Source: a bacterium (lineage in GTDB: Bacteria > Spirochaetota > Spirochaetia > JABEVK01). From it: DNA of 5,100 nt. Within the stretch, counting starts at the first letter, position 1, and every line of letters starts with the position of its first letter. Below, piece after piece: positions 1-5,100 of the stretch. The notes below the pieces were generated by a model that saw only the letters and a list, made by a program, of their open reading frames with translations, was not told the DNA's origin and did not search any database. Position numbers and translations under genes: made by a program. The stretch spans positions 1-5,100 of the forward strand of contig JAJXVP010000212.1 of NCBI GenBank assembly GCA_021782055.1. The letters are read 5' to 3'.

Positions 1-1
1 A

Positions 2-385
2 TTCGACTTTTTCTCTTCGGAAAGATCTTCAGGGGACGCAACGGATCCCTTGAGAAATGGTAAACGAGCCTTTCTAGAACGAAAATTTTCCCATGCGCTC
101 CAAGAATTTGAAAAACTCATTGTGACAGACATCCGGGATAGTGAAGTGTATTATTTAGCCGGACAAACCTGCTGTTTTTTAAATGATAACGATAAAGCCA
201 TTCAGTATTTGGAACGTTCTATTGAAATTGAGCCAAAAGCTTATAAGAGTTACTATTACCTAGGAATTGTTTACCATAACAAAAAACAATTTGAGAAATC
301 AGAACAGTGCTGGCGAAAGGTGCTGGATATCCATGGTGATTACAAAGATGTCCGAACCCTGTTAGCAAAATCTGAAGCCCAATAA
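2..385 (+). CDS. TPR-repeat protein, 5' end outside window
   Basis: This is the C-terminal part of a tetratricopeptide-repeat protein, a fold that normally serves as a protein-protein docking scaffold. The reading frame is open to the left edge, and the only in-frame start-like codon is a TTG at 50 with no convincing ribosome binding site. The gene therefore probably begins upstream of the window. Counting from the TTG, three helix-turn-helix units are visible: about residues 4-31 (ERKFSHALQEFEKLI), 34-67 (YYLAGQTCCFLNDNDKAIQYL, then SIEIEP) and 68-101 (YYYLGIVYHNKKQFEKSEQCW). The spacing of A, G, Y/F, A and P fits the TPR consensus. No catalytic motif is present. The stop is 11 bases before the IMP cyclohydrolase start and runs into that gene's ribosome binding site, so the two are likely co-transcribed and perhaps translationally coupled. 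TPR identity is firm; the partner and role are unknown. Confidence 0.85.
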   Translation, partial: FDFFSSERSSGDATDPLRNGKRAFLERKFSHALQEFEKLIVTDIRDSEVYYLAGQTCCFLNDNDKAIQYLERSIEIEPKAYKSYYYLGIVYHNKKQFEKSEQCWRKVLDIHGDYKDVRTLLAKSEAQ

Positions 386-390
386 GAGGA
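386..390 (+). promoter_or_regulatory. Ribosome binding site for the IMP cyclohydrolase gene
   Basis: GAGGA lies 6 bases before the ATG at 397 and immediately follows the TAA (383-385) of the TPR gene. It fixes the ATG at 397 as the start. Its contact with the previous stop suggests re-initiation by ribosomes finishing the TPR gene. Confidence 0.7.
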
Positions 391-396
391 AGTACT

Positions 397-1065
397 ATGA
401 TTAACCGAGTTTCTCAAGTCGATAATGGGGTGCCCTTACGCCGTGCCCTCATCAGTGTAGCTGACAAGTCTGGCCTTGAACCGTTTATGCAAAAATTATG
501 GAAACTGATTCCTGATTTAGTTGTGTATTCCACAGGGGGAACCTACACTCTTTTGAAGTCTGTTGCCCCAAAAGATCGTTTAATGGCAATTTCAGACTAC
601 ACTGGTCAGCCTGAAATGCAAGGGGGACTCGTAAAAACCTTAGACTTTCGTGTTTACTTAGGACTTTTGAGCGAAACCTACAACCCCAATCATCAACAAG
701 ATCTTGAGCGGACACAGTCCGTTCCCCTTGATCTCGTGGTGGTCAATTTGTATCCCTTTGGTCAGGTTACCGCCGATCCTTCTGTAACGCTGGAAGCAGC
801 CCGAGCTCATATTGATATTGGTGGACCGTGTATGTTGCGGGCCGCAGCTAAGAATTTTCTTCGAGTTTTACCAGTGTGCCAGCCCGAGGATTATTCTGAG
901 GTTTTGAACCAAGTCGAAAATGGAAAAGGTCTGGTGAACCTCGAGTTTCGCTTAGCTCAAGCCAAGAAAGCCTTTCGGCATACGGCAAACTATGATGCGG
1001 GTATCGCCAGTTGGCTTGAAAAAGATTCCTCGATCCTCCCTGAGGAATATCAATTTCAAAACTAG
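397..1065 (+). CDS. purH (N-terminal part): Stand-alone IMP cyclohydrolase (N-terminal half of PurH)
   Basis: This 222-residue protein matches the MGS-like IMP cyclohydrolase domain that normally forms the first 200 or so residues of bifunctional PurH. The family closes the ring of FAICAR to give IMP, the last step of de novo purine synthesis, in the cytoplasm. Landmarks in order: RRALISVADKSG (15-26, phosphate-loop Lys24), STGGT (45-49), SDYTGQPEM (66-74), GGLVKTL (76-82), VVVNLYPF (114-121), HIDIGGP (138-144), LRAAAKN (147-153) and a terminal FRHTANYDAGIASWL stretch. By comparison with human PurH, Lys66, Thr67, Tyr104, Asp125 and Lys137 are kept (K80, T81, Y119, D140, K152). Arg64, His69 and His73 are replaced by L78, D83 and Y87, and Ser12 by A22. 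The protein ends where the domain ends, and the transformylase half follows as a separate gene. Family identity is firm; retained activity is probable but not shown by the sequence. Confidence 0.92.
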   Translation: MINRVSQVDNGVPLRRALISVADKSGLEPFMQKLWKLIPDLVVYSTGGTYTLLKSVAPKDRLMAISDYTGQPEMQGGLVKTLDFRVYLGLLSETYNPNHQQDLERTQSVPLDLVVVNLYPFGQVTADPSVTLEAARAHIDIGGPCMLRAAAKNFLRVLPVCQPEDYSEVLNQVENGKGLVNLEFRLAQAKKAFRHTANYDAGIASWLEKDSSILPEEYQFQN

Positions 1066-1103
1066 TTGAAAAACTTATTAAGAACCCTTGAGGAGCTTCG
1101 TGA
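1066..1103 (+). other. Spacer between the two purH halves, open in the upstream frame
   Basis: After the TAG at 1063-1065 the frame of the IMP cyclohydrolase gene stays open for 13 codons (LKNLLRTLEELRE). It stops at TGA 1105-1107, which overlaps the downstream ATG as ATGA. The downstream frame has a TGA at 1101-1103, directly before its ATG, so it cannot extend upstream. The spacer holds the ribosome binding site of the transformylase gene. I see no hairpin or promoter in it. Confidence 0.5.
1090..1095 (+). promoter_or_regulatory. Ribosome binding site for the AICAR transformylase gene
   Basis: GAGGAG sits 8 bases before the ATG at 1104, near-ideal sequence and spacing. Together with the in-frame TGA right before the ATG, it shows that the C-terminal purH half has its own true start and is not the remnant of a simple frameshift. 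Confidence 0.75.
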
Positions 1104-2351
1104 ATGAAAGATTTTCGCTCTGCCTATAAAACGATTTTAGAGGATTTTTTTCCTAAAAACATGGAAATCACCTTTTCGGATGAGACTCAGCGTCAAACCT
1201 TAACTTTTGAAAAAGTTGAATGGGTCGTTGAGGGTGAAAAAAAAGGTTTACGGTATGGTGAAAACCCAGATCAAGAAGCGGCCCTTTATCGTTTAGTGCG
1301 GGGGGAATTGCAATTAGGCGAGGTCCGGTGTTTACAACCAGGTCGTTGGTTGGTCTCAGACATAGAAATGCGTCAAAGTGGCAAGCACCCGGGAAAGACC
1401 AACCTGACCGATGTGGATTCTGGGTTAAATATTCTCCGGTATTTGATGGATCGTCCTTGCGCAGTAATCATTAAGCATAATAACCCTTGTGGTGTAGCGA
1501 TGGGTTCGACTCTGTTTGAAGCTTATCAGAAAGCCTACTTTGCTGATCGTGTAGCCGCTTTTGGTGGTTGTGTGGTAGTAAACCGAGAATTGGATGCTGA
1601 TACGGCGGCTCAGGTCTTAGAAAGCTATGTCGAAGTGGTCGCGGCTCCTTCCTATGCCCCAGGTGTGGTGGAATCCTTTAAATCTAAACCGAATATTCGT
1701 GTCTTGGAAATTCCTCGGATGGAGAAATTGGCAGAATTTGCCGGGGAGCGGGTGCTCGATATGAGGTCTTTGATGGATGGTGGGTTTGTGACCCAGTGGT
1801 CTTTTGTCCCAAAAGCACGTCTTCCTCAGGATTTTTTTGAAGCTCAGACCAGTTATAAAGGACAAGAATACAAAGTCTTGCGTCAACCCACAGAGGCTGA
1901 GTGGAAGGATATCTGTTTTGGTTGGCTGGTTGAGGCGGGAGTCACCAGCAATTCTGTGCTCTATGTGAAAGATGGAGTAACTGTTGGAATTGGTACAGGG
2001 GAACAAGATCGTGTTGGAGTAGCTGAGATTGCTCGCGATAAAGCCTACCGCAAGTTGGCTGATCGGTTATCCTGGGAACGCTGGCAAATCCCGTATAATA
2101 ACTTGACTGACTCTGATAAAAAGAACGAGATTGACACTGAAGTACAAGAGAAACGTGGTGGCTTGCCGGGATCAGTGATGGTTTCGGATGCTTTTTTCCC
2201 TTTCCGGGACGGTATTGATGTAGGTCTACGTGAAGGAATTACAGCTGTGGTTCAACCAGGCGGATCAGTCAGGGACTTTGAAGTGATTCAGGCGTGTAAC
2301 GAAGCTAAGGCTGCCATGGTCTTTACAGGACAACGAAGTTTCCGTCACTAA
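1104..2351 (+). CDS. purH (C-terminal part): Stand-alone AICAR transformylase (C-terminal half of PurH)
   Basis: This 415-residue protein matches the AICARFT domain, which transfers the formyl group of 10-formyl-tetrahydrofolate to AICAR to make FAICAR, the substrate of the adjacent cyclohydrolase. Landmarks: LRYGENPDQEAALY (49-62), IIKHNNPCGVA (122-132, catalytic Lys124-His125), ADRVAAFGG (147-155), VEVVAAPSY (176-184), RSLMDGGFVTQ (221-231), TSNSVLYVKDG (281-291, Asn283 equivalent to human Asn431), VGIGTGEQDRV (294-304), SDAFFPFRDG (361-370), QPGGSVRD (384-391) and the terminal FTGQRSFRH (407-415) ending in His. Residues 1-48 precede the usual domain start and resemble the linker seen in fused PurH (FFP..MEITF...TLTFEKV). 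Departures from the usual sequence: NPHQ is NPDQ (D56), and GKELSYNN is replaced by GKTNLTD (97-103). All core catalytic residues I can map are present, so activity is likely. Confidence 0.95.
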   Translation: MKDFRSAYKTILEDFFPKNMEITFSDETQRQTLTFEKVEWVVEGEKKGLRYGENPDQEAALYRLVRGELQLGEVRCLQPGRWLVSDIEMRQSGKHPGKTNLTDVDSGLNILRYLMDRPCAVIIKHNNPCGVAMGSTLFEAYQKAYFADRVAAFGGCVVVNRELDADTAAQVLESYVEVVAAPSYAPGVVESFKSKPNIRVLEIPRMEKLAEFAGERVLDMRSLMDGGFVTQWSFVPKARLPQDFFEAQTSYKGQEYKVLRQPTEAEWKDICFGWLVEAGVTSNSVLYVKDGVTVGIGTGEQDRVGVAEIARDKAYRKLADRLSWERWQIPYNNLTDSDKKNEIDTEVQEKRGGLPGSVMVSDAFFPFRDGIDVGLREGITAVVQPGGSVRDFEVIQACNEAKAAMVFTGQRSFRH

Positions 2352-2355
2352 AGTA

Positions 2356-2361
2356 AGGAGG
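2356..2361 (+). promoter_or_regulatory. Strong ribosome binding site for the small membrane protein
   Basis: AGGAGG, within TAAGGAGGT, is a full match to the anti-Shine-Dalgarno sequence. It lies only 4 bases before the ATG at 2366, just after the transformylase stop (2349-2351). It confirms the ATG start of a gene that has no recognised family. Confidence 0.75.
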
Positions 2362-2365
2362 TACT

Positions 2366-2719
2366 ATGAGCGATCTCATGAAGAAAGAGAACCGAGGTAA
2401 ATTGGCGCTGGGTGTTGGTGGCGTTCTAGGGGGCATTGGCATTTTTGCGATGGCAGGAATCATTCATGCCCTTCCTTTTTACCCAATTTCGACAATTCTA
2501 GCTGGAGTTCTCGTCCTTTGGGGTGGTTGGCGCTTGTTTCAAAAACCCAATAGTGTGCTAACTGGCCTAGTGGGTATGGCCGCCGGTTTACTGGTCGCTG
2601 TGTCTCCACTGCCTTTAGTGGGTGGTCTTGCTAAAGTATTGCTAGATGTCAGTGGAATTGGTTTGATCGCTGCTGGTATATGGACGATTTTCAAAGTTTT
2701 TCGCGATCGTCGTTCTTAA
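2366..2719 (+). CDS. Small four-helix inner-membrane protein, function unknown
   Basis: I do not recognise this 117-residue protein. A short charged N-terminus (MSDLMKKENRGK) is followed by four hydrophobic stretches, about residues 13-35, 37-57, 63-86 and 92-110, and a basic tail (KVFRDRRS). The positive charges at both ends and the even number of segments predict both termini in the cytoplasm. Glycine is abundant in segments 1 and 3 (GVGGVLGGIG, TGLVGMAAGLL), suggesting tightly packed helices, perhaps as two related hairpins. No catalytic or metal-binding motif is visible; one His (34) and one Trp pair (52, 55) lie at membrane boundaries. It follows the transformylase by 14 bases and its last 40 bases overlap the start of the SPOR-protein gene, so it belongs to the same transcription unit. 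A link to the envelope protein downstream is more plausible than one to purine synthesis, but that is inference. Confidence 0.8.
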   Translation: MSDLMKKENRGKLALGVGGVLGGIGIFAMAGIIHALPFYPISTILAGVLVLWGGWRLFQKPNSVLTGLVGMAAGLLVAVSPLPLVGGLAKVLLDVSGIGLIAAGIWTIFKVFRDRRS

Positions 2720-3507
2720 TTTTTCTTCTTTTGCTCTTCATTCCGTGGATAGCAAGGCCTCAAGACCTTTCCGAGGCATTAAAAGAGGCCTCTGTTTTGG
2801 AGCTTCAGGGGCATAATGCCCAAGCTTTAGAGGCCTATCTCAATGTCCTAGCAGTACCTGGTGGTGGTCAATTGCCAGGACCTAGACTCAAAGCCGCCTT
2901 GTTATCCTTGACTTTAGGACATTGGGAGACGGCTCAAGAACTCGCAGGTCCACTTGTAAACTCCGAAGACCTCAGTGCATCTCAGCTCGGTTTGGTTGTG
3001 ATGATGCGCTCTTTACGTGAGACGCAGATGCCACGAAAAGCCTGGGATATTTTCCAAGATTGGCAGGTTAAACACCCCCAATGCCCCTTAACCTGGAACT
3101 TAGCTCGAGAAGCTTTTCGTTGTGCTGAAAGTGTTCCCTCTGTTTCGTTGAACGAGATGAATCATTTGCAAGAGATTATAAAAACAAAGTCTAAGGGAGT
3201 TTCAGTTTACCTTCAGACCGGTCAAGCTGAAGCTTTACCTCTACCTCCTCCGGTTAAATATTCTCACGACCATGAGAGTCCTTCTGTTCTGCAAATTGGT
3301 GTTTTTCGCAACTATCAGAATGCTGAGAATGAAATTCAATTACTCAAAAAACAAGGATGGAAACCCCAACTCAAAAAGAGCCGACAGTCAGGTTTTGATC
3401 TGTATTTAGTTCAGATTTTATCCCGTAATGTGACTTTGGACATAGAGACTCTCAAAGCAGAAGGGTACGAGCCTTACCTTCGTTCGGAACGTGTAGCCTC
3501 GGATTAG
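2680..3507 (+). CDS. Secreted SPOR-domain protein with helical-repeat N-terminal region
   Basis: This 275-residue protein probably acts in the periplasm. An N-terminal signal sequence (Arg9, hydrophobic core 12-24, possible cleavage near A25) leads into an alpha-helical region at about 29-150, whose pattern (LKEASVLELQGHNAQALEAY, then LGHWETAQELAGPL) resembles degenerate TPRs. A linker rich in Pro, Ser and His (185-201) follows. The C-terminal domain at about 202-270 fits SPOR: VLQIGVFRNYQNAENEIQLL, KKQGWKPQL, a middle strand FDLYLVQIL, and LKAEGYEPYL. SPOR domains bind peptidoglycan strands stripped of stem peptides, typically at division sites. The ATG at 2680 lies inside the preceding gene (40-base overlap). 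It is the first start codon after an in-frame TAA at 2632-2634 and has no clear ribosome binding site, so translation is probably coupled to the upstream gene. The SPOR call is fairly firm, the TPR call weaker, and the cellular role is inferred. Confidence 0.82.
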   Translation: MDDFQSFSRSSFLIFLLLLFIPWIARPQDLSEALKEASVLELQGHNAQALEAYLNVLAVPGGGQLPGPRLKAALLSLTLGHWETAQELAGPLVNSEDLSASQLGLVVMMRSLRETQMPRKAWDIFQDWQVKHPQCPLTWNLAREAFRCAESVPSVSLNEMNHLQEIIKTKSKGVSVYLQTGQAEALPLPPPVKYSHDHESPSVLQIGVFRNYQNAENEIQLLKKQGWKPQLKKSRQSGFDLYLVQILSRNVTLDIETLKAEGYEPYLRSERVASD

Positions 3508-3529
3508 TGGCCATCTTTAAAAACTAGCT
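3508..3529. other. Short gap between convergent genes, no clear terminator
   Basis: Only 22 bases separate the stops of the SPOR gene (plus) and the lipoprotein gene (minus). The gap contains an A/T-rich, imperfectly symmetric stretch around AAACTAGCTTT but no GC-rich stem with a T-run on either strand. Termination of both units must rely on a weak signal, on Rho, or on sites inside the opposing gene. Confidence 0.5.
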
Positions 3530-5008
3530 TTAGGGACTGTTTCCCGTTTCTGTGGAAAAAGCTTCCGTTTGTTCCAAACGAACTGGTTCGATTCGATCAG
3601 ACACCCAACGTTGCAAAGTCAGTTTTCCTGGTTGAAGTGTCAAATTTCTAATAACACGACTGGAAGTCTTTTCTTGAGAGGTTTGAACTAAGTACGTTGT
3701 CGTTGGTTCGTTCGAACCTTTCAAAGCTTTGAGTTCAAGATAATTTTGTCCATTCCACTGGAAGAAAGAGGCTTCATAACGAGAAACATTCTGACCACGA
3801 TGCCATTCGACTAAGGGGAATGCAAAGCGTACTTCATCACCGGTTTCATCTAAATACACTCCGGAGGGGCCACTTTGTTGAGTAAGTGCTTGTTCTCGAT
3901 GGTGCATTTCAGCTGCCAGTACAGTGTAAGCTAGACGATGATACGTACCTGACCAAGAGGGAGTCCCCTGGACATTGACATCTATAGTGTCCATGGACGT
4001 CACGGTGAGATTGAGTTGCACATTGATCAGATTGATCAATTGGTTATTTGCAACCATATAAATAGCATTGTTCATCGTCCTGCTAAATAAATCCCACCTA
4101 TAGACCTCTTGAGCATGGTCCGTAGCAAACGTAATAGTTTTACTAGGGGCATCAATAAATAGCATGGGGTGCAAACCTGTTTTGTTCGTATCTTCTTTTA
4201 GCCACGGGCCCTGTAAAAATTGAGCAAAGTTTTGTGTATCTCCAGCATAGAGGGCTTGAAGAGCCGCATTGTTTTGTTCATTGAGGGCGACTGTTTGTGT
4301 ACTTGTTTTTACATATTGATCCGTTTTCGACTGAAAATCATATGTAGTTCTCAATACTGAGGTCGTGGGGGCTTGCGGGTCGGCTTGTTCTGTAATAATT
4401 GGAAAGCTTTGTTGTGTAGCAGTCCCTGTGTCATAGGCTGCAAGGCGAGGTGTGGCTGTAATACTAATGCTACCCTTGAGAGCGATACTAAAAATATTCT
4501 TGAGTTGAATACCGTGACCCCCGGGTAAAGGTACTTGCTGAAACACGTCTAAAGTAGGTTTACCATTGAGGTCTACGCCTCGAACCAAAAGTTCTTTATT
4601 GTGATCGCCAAGCAAGTCTTGAAAATCATAAGTGAAAGGTTCATTGGCTGAAGCTAAACAAGTTCCTTCCCAAGCGTAATAATACGTATTTCGATTTTGA
4701 TCGAAATCAATCACACGGATTTCTAAAGGTAAGCTCAAATTCGAACGTGATTGCAAAAAAAGGATTTGTTCTTCAATCGCAGATTGATTTAAGCTTACGC
4801 TTTGTGCGCTTAAAAGACGTTTGTCAAGGGGGATTTCTAAACGAGGAGCTTCCAAAGGTAATTTAATTTCTGTCGACGAAGTGTCTGTCCTGTCAGAAGC
4901 TGGATGAGCGACATTCAGGACTTCTATATTGGTCTTCTGTTGGCATCCGGTAAAAACCCAGAAGATTAGCAAGAGGATTGAAACGATTTGTTTTAAAGGG
5001 TGTGTCAT
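3530..5008 (-). CDS. Large lipoprotein, possibly of the spirochaetal pallilysin-related adhesin family
   Basis: Read from the ATG at 5008 this is a 492-residue lipoprotein. A TTG at 5017 would add three residues; I prefer the ATG because neither start has a good ribosome binding site and the signal peptide is complete without the extra residues. Lys7, a hydrophobic core (9-18) and VFTGC give lipidation at Cys22, with Phe at -3, a relaxed lipobox. A polar linker reaches about residue 60. Next comes a region with VIDFDQNRNTYYYAWEG (100-116) and DLLGDHNKELLVRGVDLNG (132-150), which resembles Asp-rich VCBS/FG-GAP-type loops. A later stretch, ITFATDHAQEVYRWD (292-306) followed by NNQLINLINVQL and SMDTIDVNVQG, recalls from memory the spirochaetal proteins annotated as pallilysin-related adhesins. 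No HExxH metalloprotease motif is present. The rest is beta-rich and Gln/Thr-rich, as in exported surface proteins. It follows another minus-strand gene by 15 bases. Lipoprotein status is firm; the family is tentative. Confidence 0.75.
   Translation of the reverse strand: MTHPLKQIVSILLLIFWVFTGCQQKTNIEVLNVAHPASDRTDTSSTEIKLPLEAPRLEIPLDKRLLSAQSVSLNQSAIEEQILFLQSRSNLSLPLEIRVIDFDQNRNTYYYAWEGTCLASANEPFTYDFQDLLGDHNKELLVRGVDLNGKPTLDVFQQVPLPGGHGIQLKNIFSIALKGSISITATPRLAAYDTGTATQQSFPIITEQADPQAPTTSVLRTTYDFQSKTDQYVKTSTQTVALNEQNNAALQALYAGDTQNFAQFLQGPWLKEDTNKTGLHPMLFIDAPSKTITFATDHAQEVYRWDLFSRTMNNAIYMVANNQLINLINVQLNLTVTSMDTIDVNVQGTPSWSGTYHRLAYTVLAAEMHHREQALTQQSGPSGVYLDETGDEVRFAFPLVEWHRGQNVSRYEASFFQWNGQNYLELKALKGSNEPTTTYLVQTSQEKTSSRVIRNLTLQPGKLTLQRWVSDRIEPVRLEQTEAFSTETGNSP
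4688..4707. repeat. Perfect 8-bp inverted repeat inside the lipoprotein gene
   Basis: ATTTCGAT and ATCGAAAT are exact reverse complements separated by TTTG, so an 8-bp stem with a 4-base loop could form. It lies within the codons for the VIDFDQNRN region. Being AT-rich and inside a conserved-looking protein segment, it may be a by-product of codon choice. Confidence 0.4.
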
Positions 5009-5023
5009 GAAACTCAAAAGACT

Positions 5024-5100
5024 TTAACCGCCGGTTGAAAGAAGTTCTTCCAGCGATTTTATAAGCAATTCTTTGAGCTTTTCAAGAGGCAGGTCAGGGC
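5024..5100 (-). CDS. C-terminal end of an unidentified gene, 5' end outside window
   Basis: On the minus strand a frame is open from the right edge to a TAA at 5026-5024, giving the last 24 residues of a protein: PDLPLEKLKELL, then IKSLEELLSTGG. The Leu/Lys/Glu heptad-like spacing predicts an amphipathic helix or short coiled coil, and the composition is protein-like rather than random. The stop lies 15 bases before the ATG of the lipoprotein gene (6 before the alternative TTG), as expected for neighbours in one operon. Too little is visible to name a family. Confidence 0.55.
   Translation of the reverse strand, partial: PDLPLEKLKELLIKSLEELLSTGG

Noticed and set aside
485..715. Open frame of 76 codons on the minus strand inside the IMP cyclohydrolase gene
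   Set aside because: It lies wholly within a clearly conserved gene on the other strand, its protein resembles no family I know, and it has no ribosome binding site. It is a shadow frame.
1063..1106. The purH split as a simple sequencing frameshift
   Set aside because: The upstream half ends in TAG, the downstream frame has a TGA directly before its ATG, and a well-spaced GAGGAG is present. A single inserted or deleted base would not restore one clean frame.
1617..2006. Open frame of 129 codons on the minus strand inside the AICAR transformylase gene
   Set aside because: It overlaps conserved transformylase motifs on the plus strand, and its His/Ser/Phe-rich composition is typical of an antisense frame.
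3521..3545. Possible terminators (AAACTAGCTTT symmetry; GGGA...TCCC stem) between the convergent genes
   Set aside because: Stems are about 4 bp or AT-only, with no T-run in the right place on either strand.
4022..4040. Direct repeat ATTGATCA-G-ATTGATCA overlapping the palindrome ATTGATCAAT
   Set aside because: It lies within the lipoprotein gene and is explained by the repeated residues LIN-LIN; only two copies, with no sign of an operator role.
3530..5008. HExxH zinc-protease motif in the lipoprotein
   Set aside because: The nearest match, AEMHHREQ, lacks the His-Glu-x-x-His spacing, so no protease activity is claimed.
5026..5036. Palindrome AACCG-C-CGGTT at the end of the right-edge gene
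   Set aside because: The arms are only 5 bp with a one-base centre, too tight for an RNA hairpin, and they code for the final Thr-Gly-Gly and stop. Not enough to call an operator or terminator.
1..5100. Mobile elements, CRISPR arrays, tRNA or rRNA genes, riboswitches
   Set aside because: There are no transposase or integrase motifs, no regularly spaced repeats, no recognisable RNA gene, and no non-coding stretch longer than about 40 bases that could hold a riboswitch.

Overview
The window is ordinary, densely coded bacterial chromosome with two gene blocks that converge near position 3510-3530. I see no mobile element, CRISPR array, rRNA or tRNA. The best guess for the host is a diderm bacterium, possibly a spirochaete. 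The clues are a Lol-type lipoprotein signal peptide, a periplasmic SPOR-domain protein, a purH gene split in two, and a large lipoprotein whose sequence style recalls the spirochaetal pallilysin-related adhesin family. That assignment is inference from remembered families and was not tested by alignment.

Block 1 (plus strand, 2-3507) looks like one transcription unit of five genes: a TPR protein whose 5' end lies outside the window; a stand-alone IMP cyclohydrolase (PurH N-terminal half); a stand-alone AICAR transformylase (PurH C-terminal half); a small four-helix membrane protein; and a secreted protein with a helical-repeat region and a C-terminal SPOR domain. Gaps are 11, 38 and 14 bases, followed by a 40-base overlap. 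Good ribosome binding sites precede both purH halves and the membrane protein, but not the SPOR gene, which probably depends on translational coupling. The two PurH proteins together would carry out the last two steps of de novo IMP synthesis (AICAR to FAICAR to IMP). The flanking genes are envelope or scaffold proteins with no evident link to purines.

Block 2 (minus strand, 5100-3530) holds the last 24 codons of an unidentified gene, followed after 15 bases by a large lipoprotein gene. The two blocks end 22 bases apart, with no convincing terminator hairpin between them.

The points most worth a second look are the fission of purH into two genes with complete start signals and the altered active-site motifs in both halves. 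The IMP cyclohydrolase has lost the Arg and both His of the usual GRVKTLHP..H motif, and the transformylase has NPDQ in place of NPHQ and lacks SYNN. Next in interest is the assignment of the lipoprotein. None of these amounts to a clearly new system.
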